From Mycobacterium colombiense (lineage in GTDB: Bacteria > Actinomycetota > Actinomycetes > Mycobacteriales > Mycobacteriaceae), in contig NZ_MBEI01000069.1 in the NCBI RefSeq assembly GCF_001953985.1, positions 1 through 64,000 on the forward strand: a stretch of DNA of 64,000 bases. Reading direction: 5' to 3'. Below, piece after piece: positions 52,188-61,809 of the stretch. Both the position numbers and the translations under genes were made by a program. The notes under the pieces are model-generated. The model did not search any database and was not told the DNA's origin. It was given only the letters and a program-made list of their open reading frames with translations. Within the stretch, counting starts at the first letter, position 1. Every line of letters starts with the position of its first letter.

Positions 52188-53807
52188 GTGGCGGTCTTCG
52201 GTCGGATGTCGGCGCGCCAGCGCCTCCGGAGAGCTACCCGGGAATCACTGGCGACGCCGGCTTTCAGCTCCCCTATCGACTGCACCCCGTGGGTGACAGG
52301 CGGGTTGTGGCCTGCCGAATTGTCGACGGTGACGCCCGAAACCGCCACCCTCGCCGAATATCTCAAGGCCGACCTGGAACGAATTGCTCACGCCGCCAAC
52401 GACGAACTGAAGCTGCTGAAGCGATCGGGAATGACCGACCCTTCCCGGCAGGCGGCGGAGGCGCGGGTCATCGACGCCGCCCGCGGCCGTGCGGTACGCC
52501 GAGTCCAATCGACGATCCGCTATTTGCACGCCGTGCAGAGCGGAGCCCAAGCCCCCGTTGCTCCCCCACCGCGGGACGAGCCGTTCGACCTGGAAAAGAC
52601 GCAGGTGCTGCCCGCACTCCGCGAGGTGAAGCCCGTCGCCGAAGCCCCCGCGCCGAGTCCGCCCGAGACAACCCCGCGACCGGGCCGAAGGCGCCGTCGT
52701 CGAGAGTCGGCGGAAGAGGCCCTTGCCGACACCGGCAACGCCGATGCGTCGCACCTCGACGAGACACAAATCATCCCGGTGGTCAGGGACGAGCCAGTTT
52801 CGCCGACGCCGGCGGAGCCTGCGCCCTCGGAGCTGACCGACTCCGGTCGGCACCACGCGGTCGTCGAGCCGGTCGGCGAGGATGAGCCGCGGGGGGCGGC
52901 GCCCGCGGACGAGCCGGTGAGCGCCGCCGAGGCGCCGCATCTCGAAGAGACGCAGGTCATCCCGGTGGCCACCCAGTCGGAACCGGTGTTCGAGGCGCCG
53001 GCGCAGCGCGCGCCCGAGCCGGCCCCGGATCAGGCCGACTCCGGTCGCCACCACGCGGTCGTCGACGAGCCGGCCGTCGCAAAGCCGGAGCGCGCCCCGC
53101 AGGAACCTGCGACGGTCGACGCGACCCCTGCGGAGGCCGACACGACCGCTTTTGCCGCCGCCCGGCAGCGGGCCGAAAAGCCAACGCCGCCAACAGGATT
53201 CGACAGTGAGCGGCTGAATCGGCTGCTCGAGTTCGTGGTCCGGCAGGAGCCACGGGTGAATTGGGCGATCGGAGACCGCGCCGACGGCACGACGGTACTG
53301 GTCACCGATCTCGCTCATGGATGGATACCGTCCGGCATCACGCTTCCGGCGGGTGTGCGGTTGCTGGAGCCCGAGCGGCGCACCGGCAGGGTGGCCGCGC
53401 TGATCGGCGAAACGGCGCGCGTCGTCACTTACACTCCCGGTGATTCGCTGCGCCGCTCGGTCGACTTCGCCGCGACCAGGTCATCGGTGGAGCCGCGCAC
53501 CCTGCCCGCGATCGACGATTTGGCGAGCGTGCTCAGCGCGGCCACCAGAAGACGTGACGATCTGCCCAAGATCGTGCCCAGGTTGGCAGAAGCCGCCGCC
53601 GCGGGAACGGTCATCGTCGACCAGGAGGTCGACGTGCTGCGGGTGCACCTCGATACCGCGCGTTACCAGCTCCTCGTTCAGTACCCGAGCGTCAACCCCG
53701 CGCTCCTACTCAAGTGCCTGTTGATGGCCGCCACCGAGGGCATCGCCAGCGGCGACGCGGTCTCCGCGAACTACCACCTCGCCTGGTATCAAAAGCTCGG
53801 CGGGTGA
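52188..53807 (+). CDS. Disordered-linker protein with pThr-like repeats (Rv0029 type)
   Basis: 539 residues. The helical N-terminal part (about 50-120, ATLAEYLKADLERIAHAANDELKLLKRSG) is followed by a 200-residue Pro/Ala/Glu-rich disordered linker and a C-terminal alpha/beta part (about 335-539: LNRLLEFVVRQEPRVNWAIGDR ... RVAALIGETARVVTYTPGD ... LLLKCLLMAATEGIA). In the linker TQ[VI][IL]P recurs at Thr138, Thr193 and Thr255, each after acidic residues, and SGRHHAVV occurs twice (219-226 and 285-292). These look like kinase or FHA docking sites. GTG start at 52188. Conserved after the ESX-associated genes; exact role unknown. Confidence 0.82.
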   Translation: MAVFGRMSARQRLRRATRESLATPAFSSPIDCTPWVTGGLWPAELSTVTPETATLAEYLKADLERIAHAANDELKLLKRSGMTDPSRQAAEARVIDAARGRAVRRVQSTIRYLHAVQSGAQAPVAPPPRDEPFDLEKTQVLPALREVKPVAEAPAPSPPETTPRPGRRRRRRESAEEALADTGNADASHLDETQIIPVVRDEPVSPTPAEPAPSELTDSGRHHAVVEPVGEDEPRGAAPADEPVSAAEAPHLEETQVIPVATQSEPVFEAPAQRAPEPAPDQADSGRHHAVVDEPAVAKPERAPQEPATVDATPAEADTTAFAAARQRAEKPTPPTGFDSERLNRLLEFVVRQEPRVNWAIGDRADGTTVLVTDLAHGWIPSGITLPAGVRLLEPERRTGRVAALIGETARVVTYTPGDSLRRSVDFAATRSSVEPRTLPAIDDLASVLSAATRRRDDLPKIVPRLAEAAAAGTVIVDQEVDVLRVHLDTARYQLLVQYPSVNPALLLKCLLMAATEGIASGDAVSANYHLAWYQKLGG

Positions 53808-53879
53808 ACGCGCAGCGGGTCGGCCGCAAACCTACTCGCGTATGAATTGACGCTGGTCGGAGGGGTCGACGATACTGTC

Positions 53880-54200
53880 ATGGTGGCGGGTTCGGGCAGT
53901 CGCGCGAATCTCAGCGAGAAGGATCTCGTCGAATCGGTTCTTCGGGAACTGAGCGAGGCGGCCGACAAGTGGGAAGCCCTTGTGGCGCAGGCCGAGGCCG
54001 TCACCTACAGCGTCGACCTGGGCGACATTCACGCGGTCGCGAACTCCGACGGCCGGTTACTCAAACTGACTTTGCATCCCGGGGTGATGACCGGGTACGG
54101 CCACGGAGAGCTGGCCGAGAGACTGAACCTCGCGATTACCGCGCTGCGCGAGGAGGCCGAGGCCGAGAACCGGGCGAGTTACGGCGGGCCGCTGCACTGA
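53880..54200 (+). CDS. YbaB/EbfC-like protein (Rv0030 type)
   Basis: 106 residues. LSEKDLVESVLRELSEAADKWEALVAQAEAVTYSVDLGDIHAVANSDGRLLKLTLHPGVMTGYGHGELAERLNLAITALREEAE has the helix-strand-helix layout of the YbaB nucleoid-associated family, with the central GRLLKLTLHPG strand turn. Related actinobacterial proteins are ESX-associated or DNA-binding. The ATG at 53880 is chosen; a frame to 53847 adds 11 residues. Confidence 0.78.
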   Translation: MVAGSGSRANLSEKDLVESVLRELSEAADKWEALVAQAEAVTYSVDLGDIHAVANSDGRLLKLTLHPGVMTGYGHGELAERLNLAITALREEAEAENRASYGGPLH

Positions 54201-54218
54201 CGCGTGCTCCCCACCCGC

Positions 54219-54992
54219 TCATCGACCGGGACCGGGTGGCCCCGCGAAAGCCTGCGCGATCTGCAACCAGCGCTGGGCGTCGTCGCCCCGGGCGGTGATG
54301 TCGAGGGCGCTCAACGGGCGCCGCTGGGTGACCAGGAAGCAGAAATCCTCCGCGGACCCGCTGATCCGCTGCTCGGCGTCGGGTGGCCCCCACGACCAGG
54401 TATCGCCGGCGGGCCCGCGCAGCTCAACCAGGAACGGCTCGGCCGGTGGCGCCAGATTGTTGACGGCGAAGGCGAAGTCGCGGGTGCGCACCCCGAGGTG
54501 AGCGATCGACCGCAGGCGCTCGGTCGCGGGCCGCGTCACGCCCAGGGCGTCGGCGACATCGAGGCCGTGCGCCCAGGTCTCCATCAGGCGCGCGGTGGCC
54601 ATCGAGGCCGCACTCATCGGTGGCCCGAACCACGGGAGCTTGCGACCGGACTGCACGGTGAGCAGCGCGTCGTGCAGCCGTCCCCGGGTGACCCGCCAGT
54701 CCGCGAGCAACTCGGCCGGCGCCAGCGCCGCCAGCTCTTCGGCGCCCTTGTCGACGAAACCCGCCGGGTCGGCGGCCGCGCCCGTCAATACCTCGGCGAA
54801 TCCAGCCTCGTCGGTGACCGCGATCAGGGCGACCCGATCCGTCCACAGCAGGTGGCCGATCTGGTGGGCGATGGTCCAGCCGGGTGCCGGTGTGGGGTCG
54901 CCCCAGCGGTCGGGCGACAACGGCGCGACCAGTTCGTCGAGCGCGGCGCTTTCGGCACGCAGGTCCGCGACCATGGGCGCGGGGCCGGTCAT
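54219..54992 (-). CDS. DinB/maleylpyruvate-isomerase-type protein (Rv0036c)
   Basis: 257 residues, the same length as the M. tuberculosis homologue. TIAHQIGHLLWTDRVALI and MATARLMETWAHGLDVADALG carry the metal-binding histidines of the mycothiol-dependent TIGR03083 family (DinB fold); the C-terminal domain includes GPAGDTWSWG and SAEDFCFLVTQRRP. Likely a mycothiol transferase or isomerase of unknown substrate. Start ATG 54992; longer frames overlap the MFS gene. Confidence 0.9.
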   Translation of the reverse strand: MTGPAPMVADLRAESAALDELVAPLSPDRWGDPTPAPGWTIAHQIGHLLWTDRVALIAVTDEAGFAEVLTGAAADPAGFVDKGAEELAALAPAELLADWRVTRGRLHDALLTVQSGRKLPWFGPPMSAASMATARLMETWAHGLDVADALGVTRPATERLRSIAHLGVRTRDFAFAVNNLAPPAEPFLVELRGPAGDTWSWGPPDAEQRISGSAEDFCFLVTQRRPLSALDITARGDDAQRWLQIAQAFAGPPGPGR

Positions 54993-55042
54993 CGGAGCCC
55001 TCGACTGTCGGCTGCGGCCGTCGGACACGTCACGTCTGTACC

Positions 55043-56344
55043 TTAACGATCGTCCGCTTGCTCGCCGCGGCGCCCGATGATGCTGTGCACGGCCAGACCG
55101 ATCAGGTAGAGCACCGATCCGAACAGCGCGAACGCGGGTGCGTGCCCGTCGTCGGGAATCAGGGTGCCGGCCACCGTGATCGAGACGATGAACGCGACCC
55201 AGAACAGCGCGTCCTGCACGGCGAACACATGCCCGCGAAGGGCGTCGTCGACGTCCATCTGGATCGCGGTGTCGGCGCATAGCTTGACCATCTGCCCGGT
55301 GACGCCGAGCAGGAAGCCGCACGCGACCATGACCGGGACAAGCAGCTCGGCGCCGGCGACCTCGATGATCGCCGACGCCGCCAACGCGCCGTTGGCTGTC
55401 GCGTAGCGCCCCCAGCGGCGGATCGCGGGCGGCGTCAGGACGTTGGCCAGGAAGGCGCCCAGGCCCGCGGCGCCGAAGAACAGTAAGGCGGTGCCGAATC
55501 CCCCGCCCTCGAGGTTGGGCATGTGGTGGACCAGCAACAAGACCAGCAGTGAATTGATGCCGATGACCTTCCGGTGGGCGGCCAAGCCGGACAGAGTGGC
55601 GGCGACCGTGGGGCGCTGCGCCACCGTCCGTGCGCCGTGCAGCCAGCCGGTGATCACCGCGTAGATGACCGGCCCGTGAATCGCTTGCCAGGTGTCGTCG
55701 GGCCCCAGCACCCGCGCACCGAACCGCAGGGACAACAGCAACGCGATCGACACGGGAACCGCCGTGAGGAACACGATCGCCGAGGCGCCCTTGTCGCTGG
55801 ACCCGAAGATGAACCGGGGTACCAGCATGAAGTTCGCGCCGAAGAACGCCGCGATGGCCCCGGTGGCGGTCGCAACCGAGTTCATCGTCACCACCTGTTC
55901 GCGCGGCACCACGTGCGGCAGCGACGCCGACAGGCCGGACCCGACGAAGCGGGCCAAGCCGTTGGCGAACAAAGCGCCCAGCAACAGCGGCAGATCACCG
56001 GCCCGCAGCGCCAGAATGGTGCCGATCGCGGCGAAGAGGATCAGCCGGCCCACGTTGGCGCCGACGAGCACCAGCCGCCGATCCCATCTGTCCATCAGCG
56101 CACCGGCGAACGGACCGAGCAGCGAGTACGGCAAGAACAGGACCGTGAAGGCGCGCGCGATGGAGAGAGGATCGGCGGCCCGATCCGGGTTGAACAGCAG
56201 CGCGCCGGCCAGCGCCGCCTGAAACAAACCGTCACCGAATTGGCTCGCAATGCGCACCTGCAGCAGCCGCCAGAAGTCCGGCAAGCCGCGCACGGACCGC
56301 CAAACTTCGACGGGTGCACTGGACTGCATCCGGGTTGGGATCAC
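55043..56344 (-). CDS. MFS transporter (Rv0037c type)
   Basis: 433-residue inner-membrane transporter with about twelve hydrophobic segments, for example FGDGLFQAALAGALLF, AFTVLFLPYSLLGPFAGALMDRWDRR with the MFS loop motif (DRWDRR), and the late helices LIGLAVHSII. It is probably an efflux or lipid/drug transporter. The start is 56344 or the ATG at 56329 (MQSSAPVEVW); the gene overlaps part of an in-frame extension of the divergent YqgE gene, which is rejected. Substrate not predictable. Confidence 0.87.
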   Translation of the reverse strand: MIPTRMQSSAPVEVWRSVRGLPDFWRLLQVRIASQFGDGLFQAALAGALLFNPDRAADPLSIARAFTVLFLPYSLLGPFAGALMDRWDRRLVLVGANVGRLILFAAIGTILALRAGDLPLLLGALFANGLARFVGSGLSASLPHVVPREQVVTMNSVATATGAIAAFFGANFMLVPRFIFGSSDKGASAIVFLTAVPVSIALLLSLRFGARVLGPDDTWQAIHGPVIYAVITGWLHGARTVAQRPTVAATLSGLAAHRKVIGINSLLVLLLVHHMPNLEGGGFGTALLFFGAAGLGAFLANVLTPPAIRRWGRYATANGALAASAIIEVAGAELLVPVMVACGFLLGVTGQMVKLCADTAIQMDVDDALRGHVFAVQDALFWVAFIVSITVAGTLIPDDGHAPAFALFGSVLYLIGLAVHSIIGRRGEQADDR

Positions 56345-56475
56345 CGAAACCGACTTCCACGATTGGGGCTGGCAAAGCTCGCGCGATCAGAGCCGTTCCA
56401 ATAACAGTACAAATCTCGGTGGCCCGCGCTGTCGATTGCCCTGGGCCACGATGCGCCGGATGCGATGATGGTGGG

Positions 56476-57081
56476 GTGCCGCCGCCGGAGGATCCAGAGG
56501 ACTACGTCGCACCTGCCGCGCAACGGGTGCGTGCGGGCACTTTGCTGCTCGCCAACACCGATCTCCTCGAACCGACGTTTCGGCGCAGCGTGATCTACAT
56601 CGTCGAGCACAACGACGGAGGCACGCTGGGCGTCGTCCTGAACCGCGCCAGCGAAACCGCGGTGTACAACGTGTTGCCCCAGTGGACCAAGCTGTCGGCC
56701 AAGCCGAAGACGATGTTCATCGGCGGGCCGGTAAAGCGTGACGCCGCGTTGTGTCTGGCGACGCTGCGGGTCGGCGCCGATCCCCAGGGCGTGCCGGGCC
56801 TGCGGCACGTGGACGGCCGGGTGGTCATGGTCGACCTGGATGCCGATCCCGACGTGATCGCGCCGCTGGTCGAAGGGGTGCGGATCTTCGCGGGGTACTC
56901 GGGCTGGACTATCGGTCAGCTGGAAGGCGAGATCGAACGCGACGACTGGATCGTGTTGTCCGCCTTGCCATCCGACGTGCTCGTCGGACCGAGGTCGGAT
57001 CTGTGGGGTCAAGTCCTGCGTCGCCAGCCGCTGCCGCTCTCGCTGCTGGCCACTCACCCCATCGACATCAGCCGGAACTAG
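56476..57081 (+). CDS. YqgE/AlgH family protein (UPF0301)
   Basis: 201 residues. LLLANTDLLEPTFRRSVIYIVEHNDGGTLGVVLNR, MFIGGPV and FAGYSGWTIGQLEGEIERDDWIVL are the AlgH/UPF0301 core. Cytoplasmic. The family lacks an established biochemical role. GTG start at 56476 (VPPPEDPEDYVAP); a frame to 56314 has no family support and overlaps the MFS gene on the other strand. Confidence 0.92.
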   Translation: MPPPEDPEDYVAPAAQRVRAGTLLLANTDLLEPTFRRSVIYIVEHNDGGTLGVVLNRASETAVYNVLPQWTKLSAKPKTMFIGGPVKRDAALCLATLRVGADPQGVPGLRHVDGRVVMVDLDADPDVIAPLVEGVRIFAGYSGWTIGQLEGEIERDDWIVLSALPSDVLVGPRSDLWGQVLRRQPLPLSLLATHPIDISRN

Positions 57082-57103
57082 GGCCCTCTCCCCCGGCTTC
57101 AGT

Positions 57104-57445
57104 TCACTGGCACGACTGCGTGCAGCCGGCGCAGCTGCCGGCGCAGGCGGGTGCCGCCGCTTCCTGGCGCAGCGCGAAGCGCGCGCTTTGCCACGAGCCC
57201 GCGGCCAACGTTCCCAGCGCGCCCACCACACAGACGACGAGCACGACCAGCGCCGTGTCCGGGACGGCGGCCATGGCCACCGCTCCCCCGGCTGCCAACA
57301 TCACCGCGGCCGCCAACTGGGTCGGCGCCATCGCCCGCAGCGCCAACGCGGTGGCGCCGAAATTCCGGTTGTGGGCAAGCGACCAGGTGCCGAACCCCGC
57401 CGAGGCCACCGCCGCACACATGCACAGCACGCCCGCAATCAGCAT
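57104..57445 (-). CDS. Small membrane protein with Cys-rich tail (Rv0039c type)
   Basis: 113 residues with three hydrophobic segments (MLIAGVLCMCAAVASAGFGTW, LAAAVMLAAGGAVAMAAV, ALVVLVVCVVGALGTLAAG). The C-terminal tail ACAGSCAGCTQSCQ has four cysteines spaced like a metal-binding or disulfide motif. Convergent with the YqgE gene. Conserved next to mtc28 in mycobacteria; function unknown. Confidence 0.83.
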   Translation of the reverse strand: MLIAGVLCMCAAVASAGFGTWSLAHNRNFGATALALRAMAPTQLAAAVMLAAGGAVAMAAVPDTALVVLVVCVVGALGTLAAGSWQSARFALRQEAAAPACAGSCAGCTQSCQ

Positions 57446-57513
57446 GGGCTCACAATACGAGCCCGGTTAGCGGCGCGCGCACCCGGCTCTATGGGCGCCG
57501 GTGCCGCCGTCGT

Positions 57514-58707
57514 TTAGTGCTGCAGGAACGAGAAGTTGGGCAGCGGGGGCAGGCCCGGCACCATTGCCAGCAGGCTGGGGGTGCGCTGCGGGTTCGTCAC
57601 GGGCGCCTGCGCGGGGAGCCCGACCGGGGCCGCGGGTGACGTCTGGGCGAGCGGTACCAGCGGTGCCGCACCGGGCGCCGGGGCGACGGGGGCGACTGGA
57701 GCCACAGCCGGTGCCGGGGCGACCGGGGCGATCGGAGCAGCAACGGGTGTTGGGGCGGCAGGCGAGAGGGGAGCCACAGCGGGTGCCGGGGCGGCAGGCG
57801 CGACCGGAGCGGCGGCGGGAGGCTGAGCGGGCAACCCGACCGGAGAGGCCGCGGAAGCTTGGGCCGGCGCCGGGGCGGCCGCGCCCGGAGCGCTCACGCG
57901 GAATCCGTTGACGATCGCGTCGGTGGCCGGTGCGTCGGCGACGCTCACCGCACGATCGGTGGTCACCGCCAGCGACACGAGGTATTTGTCGTGTCCCGAC
58001 GTGGCGATGACGTGGCGCCGCGACGTGTTGAGCGTCAAATCACCGTCGCGGTAGGTGCCTTCGACGATCGACGACGGGAAGCCGCCGAAATCGGCCATCG
58101 CGGCGTTGGTGGTTTGCCACGCCGGAAGCTTCTGGCTGTCGACGTAGCCGTGGGTGATGGCCTCTTTGGGGTCGAAGGCACCGACCAATTTGTACACCAC
58201 GACCTGCGCATTCGACGAATAAATGCTGCTGCCGTGCCGGTCGGCGATAACCGCGAACGCGTCGGGCACGTTGGGGTCAGGAACCTGGGTCCAGCGTGCG
58301 GGCACCGGCAAGGTGATGTCGAGTGCCTTGAAGTCCTGAGGCTTTTGCGCCTCGAGCTTCACCCCCTTCGACTGCAGGAATTCGCGGATCGTTCCGGACG
58401 TCGCGGGAGCCGGAGCCGGAGCCGGGGCCGGCGGGGTGATCGCGGTCGGCGCCGCGGCCCCCGGGGCGGTGGCGGTTGCCGGCGGGGCGATCTGGTTGCC
58501 GGCCGGCGGGGCCGCGAGGTACCTGCTCGGCGGTACCAGCTCGGGCCCGAGGTTCTGCGGTGCCGTCGCGGGAACCGCGGGGACGGGCGCCGGCGCTGGG
58601 GGCACCGGGTCTGCCGATGCCGTGCCGCCCGCAACAACCGCCAGGCCCATCAGGCCAGCGACCATACCGCCGAGGAGTGCCCGGTGGACGGGGACGATCT
58701 CAATCAT
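57514..58707 (-). CDS. mtc28: Proline-rich secreted antigen Mtc28 (LpqN-type domain)
   Basis: 397-residue exported protein. The signal peptide (VHRALLGGMVAGLMGLAVVAGGTASA) ends in a plausible AxA cut with no lipobox cysteine. After a Pro/Ala-rich N-terminal spacer comes the LpqN/LpqT-like domain (about 120-265: FLQSKGVKLEAQKPQDFKAL, VPARWTQVPDPNVPDAFAV, QVVVYKLVGAFDPKEAITHG). A C-terminal Ala/Pro repeat region (AVAPVAPVAPAP type) then makes it longer than the 310-residue M. tuberculosis protein. ATG 58707 chosen; an earlier codon at 58725 adds six residues. The gene is divergent from leuS. Confidence 0.9.
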   Translation of the reverse strand: MIEIVPVHRALLGGMVAGLMGLAVVAGGTASADPVPPAPAPVPAVPATAPQNLGPELVPPSRYLAAPPAGNQIAPPATATAPGAAAPTAITPPAPAPAPAPATSGTIREFLQSKGVKLEAQKPQDFKALDITLPVPARWTQVPDPNVPDAFAVIADRHGSSIYSSNAQVVVYKLVGAFDPKEAITHGYVDSQKLPAWQTTNAAMADFGGFPSSIVEGTYRDGDLTLNTSRRHVIATSGHDKYLVSLAVTTDRAVSVADAPATDAIVNGFRVSAPGAAAPAPAQASAASPVGLPAQPPAAAPVAPAAPAPAVAPLSPAAPTPVAAPIAPVAPAPAVAPVAPVAPAPGAAPLVPLAQTSPAAPVGLPAQAPVTNPQRTPSLLAMVPGLPPLPNFSFLQH

Positions 58708-58892
58708 CTGCGTCGGTCCTTCCAAAGGCGTCAGTACCAGAAGCCGTCGATAGTGGCTGACTGTAACTAGAGGTCAAAGGTGGTGAACAGGCTCGAAACA
58801 CACCTGGGATGAACCTCTGATCGGCGCGCAACGGAACCGAGACCAACCTGTGGCCGGGAGACCCGCCGTGTCGGCCCTTATACCCTGTTCAG

Positions 58893-61802
58893 GTGACCGA
58901 CTCCCCGACCGCTTCGCCGGCAAGCAGTTCCGGCGCCGCTGTGCCCGACTCTGATGCGCCGCCGCATCGCTACACCGCGGCGCTGGCGGGCCGTATCGAG
59001 GGTGCGTGGCAGGAGAACTGGGCCAAGCTCGGGACGTTCAACGTGCCCAACCCGGTCGGTTCGCTGGCTCCTCCAGACGGAGCCCCGGTCCCGGACGACA
59101 AGTTGTTCGTGCAGGACATGTTTCCCTACCCATCGGGGGAGGGGCTGCATGTCGGCCACCCGCTCGGCTACATCGCGACGGACGTATACGCCCGCTATTT
59201 CCGGATGACCGGTCGTAACGTGTTGCACGCGTTGGGCTTTGACGCTTTCGGGCTGCCCGCTGAGCAGTACGCGGTCCAGACCGGCACCCACCCGCGCACC
59301 CGGACCGAGGCCAACGTCGTCAATTTCAAGCGCCAGCTGGGACGGCTGGGCCTCGCCCACGACAGCCGGCGCAGTTTCTCCACCACCGACGTCGAGTTCT
59401 ACAAGTGGACCCAGTGGATCTTCCTGCAGATCTACAACGCCTGGTTCGACACCGCCGCCAACAAGGCCCGCCCCATCGCCGAGCTGATCGCCGAATTCGA
59501 GTCCGGTGCGCGGCGCCTCGAGGACGGGCGGGACTGGGCCGGGCTCTCGGCGGGGGAGCGAGCCGATGTGATCGACGGCCACCGGCTGGTCTACCGGGCC
59601 GACTCGATGGTGAATTGGTGTCCCGGTCTGGGGACCGTGCTGGCCAACGAAGAGGTGACCGCCGACGGCCGCAGCGACCGCGGCAACTTCCCGGTGTTCC
59701 GGAAACGGTTGCGGCAGTGGATGATGCGGATCACCGCCTACTCCGATCGGCTGCTCGACGACCTCGACGTGCTGGACTGGCCCGAACCGGTCAAGACCAT
59801 GCAGCGCAACTGGATCGGCCGGTCCACCGGCGCCAAAGCGCTGTTCGCGGCGACCGGCGGCGATGGCGAGACGGTCGACATCGAGGTGTTCACCACCCGG
59901 CCTGACACGCTCTTCGGTGCCACCTACCTGGTGCTGGCGCCCGAGCACGACCTGGTCGACGAGTTGGTGGCGGCCACCTGGCCGGACGGCACCGACCCGC
60001 GCTGGATGTACGGTGCCGCCACGCCGGGTGAGGCCGTCGCCGCCTACCGGCAGGCGATCGGGTCGAAGTCAGACCTCGAGCGCCAGGAGAGCAAAGCCAA
60101 GACCGGCGTCTTCCTGGGCGCTTACGCGACCAATCCCACCAACGGCAAACCGGTGCCGATCTTCATCGCCGACTACGTGTTGGCCGGGTACGGCACCGGG
60201 GCGATCATGGCGGTCCCCGGCCACGACCAGCGCGACTGGGACTTCGCCCACGAGTTCGGCCTCCCGATCGTGGAAGTCATTGCCGGCGGCGATATTTCGG
60301 AGTCCGCCTACGCCGGCGACGGGGTGCTGGTCAACTCCGGCTACCTCGATGGGCTGGACGTGGCCGCCGCCAAGGAAAAGATCACCGCCCGCCTGGAGGC
60401 CGAGGGCCGTGGCTGGGCGCGCATCGAATTCAAGTTGCGCGACTGGCTTTTCGCCCGCCAACGGTACTGGGGCGAGCCGTTCCCCATCGTCTACGACGCC
60501 GACGGGCGCGCGCACGCGCTCGACGAAGCCGCACTGCCGGTCGAGCTGCCCGACGTCCCGGATTACTCGCCGGTGCTGTTCGACCCGGACGACGCCGACA
60601 GCGAGCCGTCGCCGCCGCTGGCCAAGGCGACGGAGTGGGTGCACGTCGAGCTGGACCTCGGCGACGGCCTGAAGCCCTACAGCCGGGACACCAATGTGAT
60701 GCCCCAGTGGGCCGGTAGCTCGTGGTATGAACTGCGCTACACCGATCCGCATAACTCGGAACGGTTCTGTGACAAGGAGAATGAGGCCTACTGGATGGGT
60801 CCGCGGCCGGCCGAGCATGGGCCGCAGGATCCCGGTGGCGTCGACTTGTACGTCGGCGGCGCCGAACACGCGGTGCTGCACCTGCTGTATGCGCGGTTCT
60901 GGCACAAGGTCCTCTACGACCTGGGCCACGTGAGCTCTCGGGAGCCCTACCGCCGGCTGGTCAACCAGGGTTACATCCAGGCCTTCGCCTACACCGACGC
61001 GCGCGGCTCGTATGTGCCGGCCGAGGAAGTGGTCGAACGGGACGGCGGCTTCGTCTACCCCGGACCCGGGGGAGAGGTGGAAGTCTTCCAGGAGTTCGGG
61101 AAAATCGGGAAGAGTCTGAAGAATTCGATCTCACCCGACGAGATCTGCGACGACTACGGCGCCGACACGCTGCGGGTCTACGAGATGTCGATGGGCCCGC
61201 TGGAGGCCTCCCGGCCCTGGGCGACCAAAGATGTCATTGGAGCCTACCGCTTCCTGCAGCGCGTATGGCGTTTGGTGGTCGACGAGCAGACCGGTGACAC
61301 CCGCGTGGTCGACGGACCCGCACAGGACTTGGCAACCGACACGCTTCGGGCGCTGCACCGCACCATCGCCGGGGTCGCGGAAGACTATGCCGCACTGCGC
61401 AATAACACCGCCGTGGCCAAGCTGATCGAATACACCAACCATCTCACCAAGGAGCACCGCGACGCGGTACCCCGCGCGGCGGTCGAGCCGCTGGTGCTGA
61501 TGTTGGCGCCCCTGGCCCCGCATATGGCCGAGGAGTTGTGGCTCCGACTGGGCCACCAGACCCCGTTGGCGCACGGCCCGTTCCCGGTCGCCGACTCCAC
61601 CTATCTGGTCGACGACACGGTGGAGTACCCGGTGCAGGTGAACGGCAAGGTGCGCGGCCGGGTGGTGGTGGCCGCCGACGCCGACCAGGACACCCTGAAG
61701 GCCGCCGCGCTCGCCGACGAAAAGGTTCAGGCGTTTCTGGCCGGCGCCAACCCGCGCAAGGTGATCGTGGTCCCCGGCCGGCTGGTCAACCTCGTCGTGT
61801 AG
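58893..61802 (+). CDS. leuS: Leucyl-tRNA synthetase
   Basis: 969-residue class I synthetase charging tRNA-Leu (one such tRNA, CAG, is in this window). The HIGH motif appears as HVGH at residues 86-89 (PYPSGEGLHVGHPLGY); the CP1 editing domain includes the TTRPDTLFGATYLVLAPEH block; KMSKS appears as KIGKS in EFGKIGKSLKNSISPDEI; the anticodon and C-terminal domains follow. GTG start. Full-length, same size as M. tuberculosis LeuS. Confidence 0.97.
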   Translation: MTDSPTASPASSSGAAVPDSDAPPHRYTAALAGRIEGAWQENWAKLGTFNVPNPVGSLAPPDGAPVPDDKLFVQDMFPYPSGEGLHVGHPLGYIATDVYARYFRMTGRNVLHALGFDAFGLPAEQYAVQTGTHPRTRTEANVVNFKRQLGRLGLAHDSRRSFSTTDVEFYKWTQWIFLQIYNAWFDTAANKARPIAELIAEFESGARRLEDGRDWAGLSAGERADVIDGHRLVYRADSMVNWCPGLGTVLANEEVTADGRSDRGNFPVFRKRLRQWMMRITAYSDRLLDDLDVLDWPEPVKTMQRNWIGRSTGAKALFAATGGDGETVDIEVFTTRPDTLFGATYLVLAPEHDLVDELVAATWPDGTDPRWMYGAATPGEAVAAYRQAIGSKSDLERQESKAKTGVFLGAYATNPTNGKPVPIFIADYVLAGYGTGAIMAVPGHDQRDWDFAHEFGLPIVEVIAGGDISESAYAGDGVLVNSGYLDGLDVAAAKEKITARLEAEGRGWARIEFKLRDWLFARQRYWGEPFPIVYDADGRAHALDEAALPVELPDVPDYSPVLFDPDDADSEPSPPLAKATEWVHVELDLGDGLKPYSRDTNVMPQWAGSSWYELRYTDPHNSERFCDKENEAYWMGPRPAEHGPQDPGGVDLYVGGAEHAVLHLLYARFWHKVLYDLGHVSSREPYRRLVNQGYIQAFAYTDARGSYVPAEEVVERDGGFVYPGPGGEVEVFQEFGKIGKSLKNSISPDEICDDYGADTLRVYEMSMGPLEASRPWATKDVIGAYRFLQRVWRLVVDEQTGDTRVVDGPAQDLATDTLRALHRTIAGVAEDYAALRNNTAVAKLIEYTNHLTKEHRDAVPRAAVEPLVLMLAPLAPHMAEELWLRLGHQTPLAHGPFPVADSTYLVDDTVEYPVQVNGKVRGRVVVAADADQDTLKAAALADEKVQAFLAGANPRKVIVVPGRLVNLVV

Positions 61803-61809
61803 TCCCGCC

